From Cupriavidus necator (GTDB taxonomy: Bacteria > Pseudomonadota > Gammaproteobacteria > Burkholderiales > Burkholderiaceae), in assembly GCA_022041995.1 (NCBI GenBank), contig CP074381.1:310001-374000 (forward strand): DNA of 64,000 bases. Reading direction: 5' to 3'. Below are positions 17,754-26,837 of the stretch, one piece after another. Position numbers and translations under genes: made by a program. The notes below the pieces were generated by a model. It was given only the letters and a program-made list of their open reading frames with translations, was not told the origin of the DNA and searched no databases. Every line of letters begins with the position of its first letter. The stretch's first letter is position 1.

Positions 17754-18695
17754 CTACGGTGCGCTGAAGCCCTGCTCGCCCGGACCCGGCGCGGGCGTGG
17801 GCGCGCCGAACAGCACGCTGCTCGGGCTTTCATTGAACTGGCCGGCGGCGCGCTCGAAGGTGCGCGCGGTCTGGCGCGCGTCGCGGGCCAGGCCATTGAG
17901 CTGCGGCAGGGTCTCTTCGCTGAAGGTGCCCGCCGCGGACTGCACCGACGAGGCCGCGCCCTGCAGGTCGCGGCCGACGTTGTCGACCGTGCGCATCACC
18001 GTGCCGTTGGGGTTGGCCAGCTCCTGCGTCAGGCGCCGGGTCGATTCCAGCGTGGCGTTCAGGTTCTCGCTCACCTTCGGCAGCCGGTTGGCGGCCGGGG
18101 CCAGCGAATCGGACAGCCGCGAGTAGTCTTCCGCGGTCTTGCGCACCGCGTGGATCGCGGCCATCAGCTCAGTGCGGTTGGCGCCCTGGAACATGTCGTT
18201 GAGCGAGGCCATCATAGTCTCGACCTGCGTCAGCAGCGAGTCGCCGCGCTTTTCCAGTTCCTCGAAGAAGCCTGGCCGCATGGCGATGCGCGCCACCGCC
18301 TTGGGCGAGGTCGGCAGCGGCGGCGAGGCCGTGGCGCCGTCGTGCGTGGCGGCGTCGTCGAGCTGCACGTAGGCGATCCCGGTCACGCCCTGGAAGCCCA
18401 GCGTGCCATAGGTGGTGCGCGTGATCGGCGTGTCCTTGTTGACGTTGACGCGCACGATGATCTGGCCCGGCACCTGCGGGTCGAACTTGATCGACTCGAC
18501 CTTGCCCACCGCAAGCCCACGGTATTTCACGTCGCCCTGCGGCTGCAGGCCGTTGACGGTGGAGCGCGTGATCAGGTCGTATGGCACGCGCACGGCGTGG
18601 TCGCTGCTGAACCAGAAGATTGCGAACAGCACCAGCACGGCCAGGCCGATGGTGAACACGCCGGCCAGGAATGCGTGTGACTTGTTTTCCATCAT
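17754..18695 (-). CDS. MCE/MlaD-family periplasmic substrate-binding subunit
   Basis: The 313-residue protein starts with an uncleaved membrane anchor (FLAGVFTIGLAVLVLFAIFW). An MCE domain follows at about 40-120 (DVKYRGLAVGKVESIKFDPQ, then GFQGVTGIAYVQLDD). A long helical region of about 150 residues comes next, longer than in E. coli MlaD. MCE proteins form hexameric rings that pass lipids between membranes. The start overlaps the ATPase gene by 4 bases; the next Met codon is directly adjacent and equally possible. The helical tail suggests a needle-like extension as in PqiB or LetB (inference). Confidence 0.9.
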   Translation of the reverse strand: MMENKSHAFLAGVFTIGLAVLVLFAIFWFSSDHAVRVPYDLITRSTVNGLQPQGDVKYRGLAVGKVESIKFDPQVPGQIIVRVNVNKDTPITRTTYGTLGFQGVTGIAYVQLDDAATHDGATASPPLPTSPKAVARIAMRPGFFEELEKRGDSLLTQVETMMASLNDMFQGANRTELMAAIHAVRKTAEDYSRLSDSLAPAANRLPKVSENLNATLESTRRLTQELANPNGTVMRTVDNVGRDLQGAASSVQSAAGTFSEETLPQLNGLARDARQTARTFERAAGQFNESPSSVLFGAPTPAPGPGEQGFSAP

Positions 18696-19564
18696 GCTTC
18701 TCCAGGGGGCGCCGCATCCGGCTGCCCGTGCGGTGGCAGCGCCTGCATGGCGCGCTGGGCGCGCTCGCCCAGGAAATACTCGCGGATGAAGGGGTGGTCC
18801 ACCTTGACCACGTCAGGGATCGGCGCCGCGGCAATCAGCTTGTGGTCGGCCAGCACCGCGACGCGGTCGGACAATGCCACCAGCGTGTCCAGGTCGTGCG
18901 TGATCATCACCACCGTCAGGCCCAGTTCGCGGCGCAGTTCGCGGATCAGCGCAACGTAGTCGTCCGAGGCCATCGGGTCCAGCCCGGCGGTGGGCTCGTC
19001 CAGGAACAGCAGCTCGGGCTCCAGTGCCAGCGCGCGCGCCAGCGCCACGCGCTTGATCATGCCGCCGGACAGGTCCGCCGGCATCTTGTCGGCATCGCGC
19101 GCCGACAGCCCCACCAGTTGCAGCTTGAGCAGCGCCGCCTGGCAGATCAGGTTGTCGGGCAGCGCGCGCAGCTCGCGCAGCGGCAGCGCGATATTGTCGA
19201 TCACCGACAGCGCCGAGAACAGCGCGCCGCGCTGGAATTGCAGCCCCCAGCGGTTGCGCAGCGCCTGCAGCTGCGCCGGGCGCAGCTGGGTCGGGTCTTC
19301 GCCGAACACCTTGATGGAGCCCGAGGTGGGACGCTCCAGCCCCACGATCTGGCGCAGCAGGACGGTCTTGCCGCTGCCGGAGCCGCCAACGATTGACAGC
19401 ACCTCGTCGCGGTAGACGTCCAGGTTCACATGGTCATGCACCACCGCCTTGCCGAAGCGCTTGACCAGGTCGCGCACCTCGATGACCGGGGTGCGGTCCG
19501 CCTTGCGCTCCGGCCTACGTCCGGGTTTGCCGTCCGGCGTGGCGTTCGCTTGCGCCGCGCTCAC
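18692..19564 (-). CDS. ABC transporter ATPase, MlaF-like, GTG start
   Basis: The 290-residue cytoplasmic ATPase has Walker A GGSGSGKT, the signature DLSGGMIKRVALARALA, Walker B LLFLDEPTAGLDP and the switch His in MITHDLDT. No ATG precedes the domain in frame. A GTG at 19564 overlapping the permease stop by 4 bases (GTGA) is the natural start. It gives a basic 35-residue N-terminal extension before VIEVRDLVKRFGKAVVHD. The LSGGM signature and order of genes identify it as the ATPase of the MlaE/MCE-type system. It would power lipid movement through the adjacent permease. Confidence 0.93.
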   Translation of the reverse strand: MSAAQANATPDGKPGRRPERKADRTPVIEVRDLVKRFGKAVVHDHVNLDVYRDEVLSIVGGSGSGKTVLLRQIVGLERPTSGSIKVFGEDPTQLRPAQLQALRNRWGLQFQRGALFSALSVIDNIALPLRELRALPDNLICQAALLKLQLVGLSARDADKMPADLSGGMIKRVALARALALEPELLFLDEPTAGLDPMASDDYVALIRELRRELGLTVVMITHDLDTLVALSDRVAVLADHKLIAAAPIPDVVKVDHPFIREYFLGERAQRAMQALPPHGQPDAAPPGEA

Positions 19565-20697
19565 AGGCCCACGTCCTTGAACAGGATGGCGAAGACCGCG
19601 TCGGCCAGGATCACCATGGTGATCGCGGTCACCACCGAGGCGGTGGTGCCTTCGCCCAGGCTTTGCGTATTGGGCTTGATGCGCAGCCCAAAGTGGCATG
19701 CGGTCAGCGCAATCAGGATGCCGAACACCACTCCCTTGCCCAGTCCGAGCCACAGGTTGGCCACCGGCACCGCATCGGGCAGCTCGCGCAGGAAGAAGGT
19801 GGCGCTGATGCCCAGTTGCCAGCGCGCAGCCAGGATGCCGCCCGCCAGCGCCATCACGTCGGTCCAGGCCACCAGCAGCGGCATGGCGATGGCCAGGGCG
19901 ATCACGCGCGGCATGATCAGCCGGAAGCCGTGCGAGATGCCCATCACGAGCATGGCATCGAGCTCTTCGGTCACGCGCATCACGCCGATCTGCGCGGTGA
20001 TGGCCGAGCCCGAGCGCCCCGCGATCAGGATTGCCGCCAGCACCGGCCCCAGCTCGCGGATCACCGCCATGCCCAGGATGTTGACGATAAAGGTGCTGGC
20101 GCCAAAGGTGCGCAACTGGTTGGCCGACAGGTACGACAGCACGATGCCGATCAGAAAGCCCACCAGCGCGGTGATGCCGAGCGCCTTGTAGCCGACGTTA
20201 TAGATATTGGCCGAGATCTCGCGCCAGGGGCCGCGCTGCGGCATGCGTGCAAGGCGCAGCAGGTCGAAGGCCAACTGGCCCAGCATGCTGACGCCGCGGC
20301 CCAGTTGCGCGCCGAACGACAGCACGCTGGCGCCGAACAGCGTGACCGGGTTGAAGCGGTCCACCATGTGCTTCTTCCAGCCCTCGTCCTGCACCGCGGC
20401 GATGCGCTCGAACACGCGGCGCTGGCCCTCGCTGGCATCGAGCCGCTGCGGCAGCGCGCCGTTCCAGGCCTGCCACAGCAGTTGCCCGCCGATATGGTCC
20501 AGCCGCTCGACGCCGGCCAGCGACCACTGCGCGCTGTCTGGCGCCTGTGCCAGCTCATGCAGCTGCGCGCGCAACTGCCGCGCCTGGTGGCAGCCGGCCA
20601 GGGCGAGCGCGGTCCAGTCGCCACGCAGCGCTACGCTGACGGTTCCGTCCCCGCGCGTGATATGGAAGTCTGGCGTCGTCTGGCGTTCCAAGGGCAT
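19561..20697 (-). CDS. MlaE-family ABC permease with N-terminal STAS domain
   Basis: The 378-residue protein is a fusion. Residues 1-100 form a STAS-like domain (MPLERQTTPDFHITRGDG, then WSLAGVERLDHIGGQLLWQA). Residues 130-378 are an MlaE permease with about five membrane segments. These include GFLIGIVLSYLSANQLRTFG and the MlaE signature ELGPVLAAILIAGRSGSAITAQIG followed by MRVTEELDAMLVMGI. In E. coli the STAS protein MlaB is separate, so here MlaB-like control is built into the permease. It is the first gene of the minus-strand transport unit. It is divergent from birA with about 165 bases between. Confidence 0.93.
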   Translation of the reverse strand: MPLERQTTPDFHITRGDGTVSVALRGDWTALALAGCHQARQLRAQLHELAQAPDSAQWSLAGVERLDHIGGQLLWQAWNGALPQRLDASEGQRRVFERIAAVQDEGWKKHMVDRFNPVTLFGASVLSFGAQLGRGVSMLGQLAFDLLRLARMPQRGPWREISANIYNVGYKALGITALVGFLIGIVLSYLSANQLRTFGASTFIVNILGMAVIRELGPVLAAILIAGRSGSAITAQIGVMRVTEELDAMLVMGISHGFRLIMPRVIALAIAMPLLVAWTDVMALAGGILAARWQLGISATFFLRELPDAVPVANLWLGLGKGVVFGILIALTACHFGLRIKPNTQSLGEGTTASVVTAITMVILADAVFAILFKDVGL

Positions 20698-20862
20698 GCG
20701 ATGTGATGGCCGAGTCTCGATTCTAAGCCACCCGCCCCGCTGGCGCGACCGCGCCGTGCCGAGGCGGCGGCGCGGCTACAATGCGGCATCTGCCGCAGGC
20801 ACCCCGGGGCACAGCCCTGCCCCCGCCTGTGTTTTCCACGATCGCCACCGATCCCCAGTCCT

Positions 20863-21753
20863 TTGCCGCGCATGTCCGCCGTTCCTCCGACTCCATCCGA
20901 CCCTTCCGCCCCATTCGACGCCAGCTGGCGCATCGATGCCGGTGCGCTGCGCGGCTTGCTGTCGCCCGCGCTGAGCGACTGGACGCTGGAGCTGGTGGAG
21001 GAAACCGGCTCCACCAATGCCGACCTGACCGCGGCCTGCCGCCAGGCGCCGTGGCACGACGCCGGCAGGCTGCGCCTGGCCTACCGCCAGACCGCCGGGC
21101 GCGGGCGCCAGGGCCGGCCGTGGCAGGGACAGGCTGGCATGACCTTCTCGGTGGCTCTGCCGCTGGCGCTGGCGCCGGCGCAGTTGAGCGGCCTGAGCCT
21201 GGCCGTGGGCCTGGCGCTGGCCGAGGCGCTGGGCGATGTCGATGCGCGCCTCGGCGCACGGATCGGGCTGAAATGGCCCAATGACCTCCAGATCGATGGC
21301 CGCAAGCTGGCCGGCATCCTGATCGAGTCGGTGCCCGCCGGGCCGCAGCGTGTCTGGGCCGTGATCGGCATCGGCCTGAACCTGGTGCGCGACGCGCAGA
21401 TGGAAGCGGCACTGGGCCGCGAGCTGGCTGGCGTGGCCGAGGCCATGCCCGGCTTCGACGCTCAGCGCGATGCCCCGCGCCTGCTGGCCGCGCTGCTGGA
21501 ACGGCTGGCGGCCATGCGCACCGCGTTCCTGGCGCACGGTTTCGGGCCGATGGCGCGGCGCTGGTCAGCGGCCGATGCCTACCGCGACCAGCCGGTGCGG
21601 CTGCTGCACGATGGCAAGGTGATCGCCGAAGGCATGGCGCGCGGCGTCGACGAGGCTGGCCACCTGCTGCTGGAAACGCCGGCGGGGCTTGAGCGCATCG
21701 CCAGCGGCGAGCTGTCGCTGCGGCCCGCGCCGGGGCAGGGAGGCACCGCATGA
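20863..21753 (+). CDS. birA: Biotin--[acetyl-CoA-carboxylase] ligase, monofunctional
   Basis: This enzyme attaches biotin to the carboxyl carrier domains of biotin enzymes. The 296-residue protein shows the catalytic core: [46 protein letters not shown] and the C-terminal SH3-like cap. There is no N-terminal helix-turn-helix, so it cannot act as the biotin-operon repressor as E. coli BirA does. ATGs at 20863 and 20872 are both possible. coaX overlaps its end by 4 bases. The liu cluster in this window contains one of its probable client pathways (methylcrotonyl-CoA carboxylase). Confidence 0.94.
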   Translation: MPRMSAVPPTPSDPSAPFDASWRIDAGALRGLLSPALSDWTLELVEETGSTNADLTAACRQAPWHDAGRLRLAYRQTAGRGRQGRPWQGQAGMTFSVALPLALAPAQLSGLSLAVGLALAEALGDVDARLGARIGLKWPNDLQIDGRKLAGILIESVPAGPQRVWAVIGIGLNLVRDAQMEAALGRELAGVAEAMPGFDAQRDAPRLLAALLERLAAMRTAFLAHGFGPMARRWSAADAYRDQPVRLLHDGKVIAEGMARGVDEAGHLLLETPAGLERIASGELSLRPAPGQGGTA

Positions 21754-22598
21754 GCGCGCCGCATCTGCTGATCGATATCGGCAATACCCGCCTCAAGTGG
21801 GCCTGGTGCGAAGCCGGTGCGGCGCTGCCCGCCACCGGCGCGCTGCCCACGCCGTGGCAGCACGGCGGCGCGGCCGCCCATGCCGACGCCGGCGCGCTGC
21901 AGACACTGGCCGCGGACCTGCGCGCGCTGCGCGGCAGCGGGCCGATGCCGTCGGTGTGGATCAGCAACGTCGCCGGGCCGGTGATTGCGGCCGCCGTGGA
22001 GGCAGCGCTGGCCGACGCCTTCGGGGGCTGTGCGCCGGTGCAATGGGTGCGCAGCGCCGCCGCGCACGGCAACCTGGCCAACGGCTACCGCGAGCCCACG
22101 CAACTGGGCGTGGACCGCTGGGTCGGCGCCATCGGCGCACACCGCTGGCTGCCGCACGACACGCTGCTGGTGGTGACCGCGGGCACGGCCACCACGCTGG
22201 ATATCGTCACGGCCGCGGCGGATGGCAGCGCGCGCTTCGAGGGCGGCCTGATCCTGCCCGGGCTGGCGCTGATGCTGGGCACGCTGGCGCGCAACACCGC
22301 GCAGTTGCCGGCGCTGGACGTGGACGATGCCGGCACCGTCGCCGGCGCGCACCTGTGCTGGGCCGACAATACGCACGACGCCATTGCCGCAGGCTGCCTG
22401 GCCGCGCAGGCCGGTGCCATCGAACGCACCTGGCGCGCGCTGGACGAGCGCCGGCCGGCGCGTCGCCCCGTGCGCTGCCTGCTGTCCGGCGGTGCCCGCG
22501 GCGCGCTGGCAGGCGCGCTCGCTGTGCCGTTCGAGATGCACGATAATCTGGTGCTGCTCGGCCTGCACGCGATGGCATCGGCCGGCCCCTGGCCGTAG
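21750..22598 (+). CDS. coaX: Type III pantothenate kinase
   Basis: CoaX phosphorylates pantothenate, the first step of coenzyme A synthesis, and belongs to the ASKHA fold. The 282-residue product has [15 protein letters not shown] (phosphate 1), [32 protein letters not shown] (phosphate 2) and [17 protein letters not shown]. These are the standard CoaX motifs, including the Asp of the GVDRW block. It is coupled to birA by an ATGA overlap, an arrangement common in betaproteobacteria. The SPOR protein gene follows 35 bases later. Confidence 0.96.
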   Translation: MSAPHLLIDIGNTRLKWAWCEAGAALPATGALPTPWQHGGAAAHADAGALQTLAADLRALRGSGPMPSVWISNVAGPVIAAAVEAALADAFGGCAPVQWVRSAAAHGNLANGYREPTQLGVDRWVGAIGAHRWLPHDTLLVVTAGTATTLDIVTAAADGSARFEGGLILPGLALMLGTLARNTAQLPALDVDDAGTVAGAHLCWADNTHDAIAAGCLAAQAGAIERTWRALDERRPARRPVRCLLSGGARGALAGALAVPFEMHDNLVLLGLHAMASAGPWP

Positions 22599-22633
22599 CG
22601 CAACTTCTCACACGCCTCAATCCGCCCCGACCC

Positions 22634-23347
22634 ATGACTGCCCCAGCCCAGCCCGCCCGGGCACGCTCGCCGCGCATCGTGCCGCTGTTGCTGCTGCTCG
22701 CCAATGCCGTGCTGCTGGGGGCGGTGCTCGGGGTGTTCGGCGCGAACCCGCTGGCCGGCTGGTTTGAAACGCCGCGTGAGCCGCAGCGGCTGCAGCAGCA
22801 GGTACGTGGGGAGGGCATGCGGGTGCAGGCGCCGGCATCGGCACCAGCGGCGGATGCCGCACCGCGCAGCGCGCTGCCGTCGGCCAGGCTGGCTGCCTGC
22901 ATCGAGATCGGTGGCTTCAGCGCCCAGGCGGCGCGCCGCGCCACTGAAGACCTGGCCGCCACTGCGCTGCGCGTGGAAGCGTTCGCGCGGCAGGAACAGG
23001 TGCGCTGGTGGGTCCATCTGCCCGCGCAGCCCACGCGCGAGCATGCCGAACGCAAGCTGGCCGAGCTGCGCCGGCGCAACGTGACGGAGTACTCGCTGGT
23101 GACCGCCGGCACGCCTGAGGCCACCACCTATACGGTGTCGCTGGGCCTCTTCCGCGAGCGCGAGCGTGCCGAGCAATATCTCGACGCCCTGCGCGGCCAC
23201 GGCGTGCGCACCGCCATGCTGACCGAGGCCGCGCGGCCGCTCACGCGGCAGTGGCTGCGCGTGCGCGATGCCGACGACGCGGCGCGCGCCCGGCTCGAGG
23301 CCATGCGCCAGCGTTACGGCGCCGAGGACATGCTGGCCTGCTCCTGA
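22634..23347 (+). CDS. SPOR-domain membrane protein
   Basis: The 237-residue protein has a single N-terminal membrane segment (about 15-38: IVPLLLLLANAVLLGAVLGV). A variable linker follows, then a SPOR-like fold from about 150, with ATTYTVSLGLFRERERAEQY and LDALRGHGVRTAMLTEA. SPOR domains bind denuded peptidoglycan glycans, often at the septum, so a periplasmic division or wall role is likely. It commonly follows coaX in Burkholderiales. The stop is followed immediately by a 9-base tandem repeat shared with the end of rfaE2. Confidence 0.82.
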   Translation: MTAPAQPARARSPRIVPLLLLLANAVLLGAVLGVFGANPLAGWFETPREPQRLQQQVRGEGMRVQAPASAPAADAAPRSALPSARLAACIEIGGFSAQAARRATEDLAATALRVEAFARQEQVRWWVHLPAQPTREHAERKLAELRRRNVTEYSLVTAGTPEATTYTVSLGLFRERERAEQYLDALRGHGVRTAMLTEAARPLTRQWLRVRDADDAARARLEAMRQRYGAEDMLACS

Positions 23348-23355
23348 GCGACCGG

Positions 23356-23409
23356 AGCTGCCTTAGCTGCCTTAGCTGCCTTAGCTGCCTTAGCTGCCTT
23401 AGCTGCCCT
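23356..23409. repeat. 9-base tandem repeat covering the rfaE2 stop codon
   Basis: Five exact copies of AGCTGCCTT and a sixth, altered copy (AGCTGCCCT) lie head to tail. On the minus strand each unit reads GGC AGC TAA, the last two codons (Gly-Ser) and stop of rfaE2. The gene therefore ends in a string of in-frame stops. Confidence 0.95.
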
Positions 23410-23893
23410 GGCGCACCCTGGTCAGCAGCTTGGTGGTCGAGCGGTCGTGCAGGAAGGGGATGGCGTAGGCCTGGCCGCCCCAGCTGCGCACCAGCCGGGT
23501 TTCTTCCAGCGTGTCGATGTCGTAGTCGCCGCCCTTGACGTAGATGTCGGGGCGCACCAGGCGGATCAGTTCCACCGGCGTCTGTTCGCGGAACATCGCC
23601 ACCAGGTCGACCGACTCCAGCGCGGCCAGCAGCGCCATACGGTCCGATTCATGGTTCAGCGGACGGTCATCGCCCTTGCCCAGCATCCTTACGGAAGCAT
23701 CGCTGTTGACGCCGACCACCAGGCTCGCGCCCAGTGCGCGCGCCTGGGCCAGGTAGGTGGCATGGCCGCGGTGCAGGATGTCGAAGACGCCATTGGTGAA
23801 CACCAGCGGGCGCGGCAAGGCGGCGATGCGCGCGGCCAGCGCGGCGGGGGTGTCAGGCAGGGTCAGCTTGGATTCGAAAGCGGGTACGGACAT
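23399..23893 (-). CDS. rfaE2: D-glycero-beta-D-manno-heptose 1-phosphate adenylyltransferase
   Basis: This enzyme activates heptose 1-phosphate to ADP-heptose for the lipopolysaccharide inner core. In many betaproteobacteria it is a separate gene rather than the C-terminal half of HldE. The 164-residue protein has the nucleotidyltransferase motif VFTNGVFDILHRGHATYL (HxGH), GVNSDASVRMLGKGDDRP and PDIYVKGGDYDIDTL. The start MSVPAFESKLTLPD fits the family; an open upstream extension is not conserved. The gene ends in Gly-Ser-stop, a unit repeated downstream. Confidence 0.94.
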   Translation of the reverse strand: MSVPAFESKLTLPDTPAALAARIAALPRPLVFTNGVFDILHRGHATYLAQARALGASLVVGVNSDASVRMLGKGDDRPLNHESDRMALLAALESVDLVAMFREQTPVELIRLVRPDIYVKGGDYDIDTLEETRLVRSWGGQAYAIPFLHDRSTTKLLTRVRQGS

Positions 23894-24418
23894 GGGGTTG
23901 GCATCGGAAAGTGGGGGCCGGCCCCTGGTCGGAGCCGGCGTGCTTGCCCGAGATGGTACCCCTTCTTGTGATCTCCGCCGGCGGTGGGCTCTGGCTACCC
24001 CGTCACGCACAGCCTGCCGGAGCGGCAACCGGGCTGGCCTGCTGCCACGCCGGGAACTGCGAGGCATGACACCACGAATTAAATGAATTCGTAATGCTGG
24101 ATTTACAGCGCATTGAGTGTCAGGATAATCGCCGCGTGCTTTAAATATTCTATTTTCGGATATGAATTCTTTCGGCGAACGGCCGCCAGGCATGGGTTTG
24201 CCGCCGCCGCGTGACAGCGAGGCAGTGGGTGGGACGGGAATGGAATGATGTAGTAACCGGCTACTACCTGCATGGCAACTGGCTCGCTTATCATGCCAGG
24301 CGCCTGAATTTCCAGGATAAGGAAATCAGCAATGCAGAATACCCGCCACAGCCGGACCAGGTCCGGTGCGCCGCGGCGGGTCGCATTTGTCGGGAATGCG
24401 TCAAGGCAAAAGAAGGGC
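23894..24418. other. Gene-free spacer with a low-GC core
   Basis: About 525 bases upstream of rfaE2 hold no gene I can support. At 24070-24180 the base composition drops sharply (for example TTTAAATATTCTATTTTCGG), unlike the surroundings. The rfaE2 promoter must lie near 23900-23960. A short frame starting at 24332 has a ribosome-like AAGGAAA but reads straight through the terminator at 24419, so I did not call it. Confidence 0.6.
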
Positions 24419-24451
24419 AAAAAAAGCCCCGCTTCGGCGGGGCTTTTTTTT
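24419..24451. terminator. Bidirectional terminator downstream of the ferritin-like gene
   Basis: A 12-bp stem (AAAAAGCCCCGC with GCGGGGCTTTTT) closed by a TTCG tetraloop, flanked by A and T runs. It lies 20 bases beyond the stop of the minus-strand diiron gene and could also stop any plus-strand transcript from the upstream spacer. Confidence 0.92.
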
Positions 24452-24471
24452 CGGGCTGTCGGACTGGCCGC

Positions 24472-25335
24472 TCAGGCTTGCGCCGGCTGGGCCCCGCCCG
24501 TGCCTTGCAGGCTGGCGTTCAGTTCCTTGCGGTAGCGGTTCAGGTCCTGCACCGTTTCGAAGGTGCGTTCGAACAGCAGCGACATGTTGTGCAGAATCCG
24601 TTCGATGACCTTCTTCTCCCAGCCTTCGTCAAAGCGGATCTGTTCGTCCAGCCAGTGCTCGAGCCAGTCCGGATCCGGCAGGCGCGACTGCACCGTGTCG
24701 TTGGGGAACAGCGCCTTGTTCACGTGCAGGTTGGTCGGGTGCAGCGGCTTCTCGGTGCGGCGGGCCGAGGCCATCAGCACGCCGATCTTGGCAAAGGCGG
24801 CGCGCGCGCTGTCGCCGAACTGTGCCAGGTACTTTTTCATGTAGCGCAGGTAGGCGCCGCCATGGCGGGCTTCGTCCTGCGACAGGGTGCGGTAGATATG
24901 CTTGATCACCGGTTCCGTGTGCCATTCGGCGGCGCGGCGGTACCAGTGGTTCAGGCGGATCTCGCCGCAGAAATGCAGCATCAGGGTTTCCAGCGGCGGG
25001 GCCGGGTCGAACTCGAAGCGCACCGCGTGCAGTTCTTCCTCGGTCGGCACCAGGTCCGGGCGGAAGCGGCGCAGGTACTCCATCAGCACCAGCGAGTGCT
25101 TCTGTTCCTCAAAGAACCAGATGCTCATGAACGCCGAAAAATCAGAATCGTGGCGGTTGTCACGCAGGAACATCTCGGTCGCGGGCAGGGCGGACCATTC
25201 CGTGATCGCGTTCATGCGAATGGTCTTGGCCTGGTCGTCCGTCAGCATGCCGGCGTCAAAGGTATCCCAGGGGATGTCCTTGTCCATGTGCCAGCGGACG
25301 GCTTCCAACGATTTGAACAGTTCGGGGTAGAGCAT
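24472..25335 (-). CDS. Diiron ferritin-like protein (acyl-ACP desaturase-like fold)
   Basis: The 287-residue, mostly helical protein has two diiron motifs of the Glu-x-x-His type: FFEEQKHSLVLMEY and SQDEARHGGAYL. A further Glu lies in CGEIRLNHWYRR. This arrangement matches ferritin-like or stearoyl-ACP-desaturase-like di-iron carboxylate proteins, which use oxygen for hydroxylation or desaturation. No membrane segment or signal peptide is seen, so it is cytoplasmic. The substrate cannot be inferred. It has its own terminator and stands alone, with a likely -10 (TAGAAT on the minus strand near 25363) upstream of the ATG. Confidence 0.82.
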   Translation of the reverse strand: MLYPELFKSLEAVRWHMDKDIPWDTFDAGMLTDDQAKTIRMNAITEWSALPATEMFLRDNRHDSDFSAFMSIWFFEEQKHSLVLMEYLRRFRPDLVPTEEELHAVRFEFDPAPPLETLMLHFCGEIRLNHWYRRAAEWHTEPVIKHIYRTLSQDEARHGGAYLRYMKKYLAQFGDSARAAFAKIGVLMASARRTEKPLHPTNLHVNKALFPNDTVQSRLPDPDWLEHWLDEQIRFDEGWEKKVIERILHNMSLLFERTFETVQDLNRYRKELNASLQGTGGAQPAQA

Positions 25336-25534
25336 GGTAAGCCTTTGAAATTACGGGCAGATTCTACCAGATGCGAATTATTCTCTTCTCCTTTTTTAGT
25401 CCGGATCGGGGCAAATGCAACGCTTTTGACGCGGTTTGGCGCAGCCGGCCGCATATTGCGGGCGATCAGCGCAGCGCTGACACCTCAATGTGCCAGCCGC
25501 GGCGCCTGGCAGGACGCCATGTGAGGCAGGCTGC

Positions 25535-26800
25535 TCAGGGCGAAAGTGCACGCTCGTCCGCCGGCTGCGCGGCCGGTGGCGTGCCCGGGACGATGCCGAA
25601 CAGGAACGCCGCGAGCTCGTCCGCCTGGGCCTCGGCGTCGCGCTCGCCCAGCGCCATCAGGGCCTGGGTGAAGGCAGGTTCGAACAGCAGGTAGCTGGCA
25701 AAGGCGGCGCCGCGCGCCTCGGTGCCGCCCAGTGGCGCCAGCAGGGCGCGCACCGTGCGCGGCAACTGCTTCTGGTGCTCGGCGGCAACGGCTTCGATCG
25801 GCTCGCTGGGAGAGATCGTCATCACCTGTACCGGGCGCCAGCCCTCGCGGTCGCCGGCCAGCTCCGGCATGCGCGCCAGCAAGCGGTTGATATGCAGCAG
25901 CCGTTCCAGGTCGGCGTTGAGCCCGTCCAGGAAGATGCTGGCCAGCGCCTGCCCGCCCACCTGCGCCAGCGATGGGTAGCCGCCGGCCGGCACGGTGTCG
26001 TACCAGCCCGAGCGCTGGCGCGAGGCCGCGCCGATCGCCAGCACGCGCGACGCGCCCAGGTGGATCGCCGGCGACAGCGGCGACATCTGCCGCATGGTGC
26101 CGTCGCCGAACCACTCATGGTGGCCGTCCAGCTCCAGCGGCATCGCCGGGAACAGGAACGGGATCGACGCGGATGCCAGCAGGTGGTCCACCGTGATCTG
26201 CGCCGGGATCGCAATGCGCTGGCTGCGGTGCCATGGATGGATGCGGTGGTGCGACTGGTAGAAGGTCACGTGGCGCCCGGTGCTGTAGGACAGCGCGGTG
26301 ACCGCGAATGCCTGCAGCGCACCGCTGTCCAGGCTGGCCTGCACGCGCCCGGGCTCGAACAGCTCGCCCAGCATGCTGCCCAGCGGGGTGTTGTCGAACA
26401 GGGCGCGCGGCGCGCGCCGCTGCGTGGCCCAGCCCAGCGCCAGCGTCGACAGCCAGCGCGCGCCCGATATGCCCACGCGCAGCACGTCGGTGCGGTAGAC
26501 GTCGTCGGCATGAATGCTGTGCCACAGCGCCGCCAGGCTCTGCGTGGCGGCCTGGAAGTCCTCCGCCCGGATCGCCAGCCCGGCGCCGTTGATTGCGCCT
26601 GCCGAGGTCCCGGCGATGATGCCGAAGGGCATCGCGCCATGACCTTTGCCGTGCCGCGCGGCAATGCGTGCCAGCCCGCTCAGCACGCCCGCCTGGTAGG
26701 CGGCGCGCGCGCCGCCGCCCATCATGATCAGCGCGGTGGCGGCGGGGTTGGGTCCGGACTGCAGCGCTGGATGGGGGGCCGGGAAGGACTCGCGGTGCAT
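25535..26800 (-). CDS. Patatin-like phospholipase family protein
   Basis: The 421-residue protein has the patatin catalytic signatures: the oxyanion loop [15 protein letters not shown], the nucleophile elbow [12 protein letters not shown] (GxSxG) and the Asp of the dyad in [20 protein letters not shown]. These predict a lipid acyl hydrolase with a Ser-Asp dyad, probably cytoplasmic because no signal peptide is seen. The start [13 protein letters not shown] at 26800 follows the end of phaM by about 40 bases on the same strand. Linkage to phaM raises the possibility that it acts at the PHB granule surface, but this is inference. Confidence 0.9.
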   Translation of the reverse strand: MHRESFPAPHPALQSGPNPAATALIMMGGGARAAYQAGVLSGLARIAARHGKGHGAMPFGIIAGTSAGAINGAGLAIRAEDFQAATQSLAALWHSIHADDVYRTDVLRVGISGARWLSTLALGWATQRRAPRALFDNTPLGSMLGELFEPGRVQASLDSGALQAFAVTALSYSTGRHVTFYQSHHRIHPWHRSQRIAIPAQITVDHLLASASIPFLFPAMPLELDGHHEWFGDGTMRQMSPLSPAIHLGASRVLAIGAASRQRSGWYDTVPAGGYPSLAQVGGQALASIFLDGLNADLERLLHINRLLARMPELAGDREGWRPVQVMTISPSEPIEAVAAEHQKQLPRTVRALLAPLGGTEARGAAFASYLLFEPAFTQALMALGERDAEAQADELAAFLFGIVPGTPPAAQPADERALSP

Positions 26801-26837
26801 TGCGTTGGCGTGGACGAATTGTCGCGCTAATTGGCTG

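Noticed and set aside
23356..23409. CRISPR-like repeat array
   Set aside because: Units are 9 bases with no spacers and lie over a stop codon; it is a simple tandem repeat.
24332..24535. Small plus-strand frame with an AAGGAAA ribosome-like site
   Set aside because: It reads through a strong terminator hairpin and into the diiron gene in antisense, so it is unlikely to be a gene.
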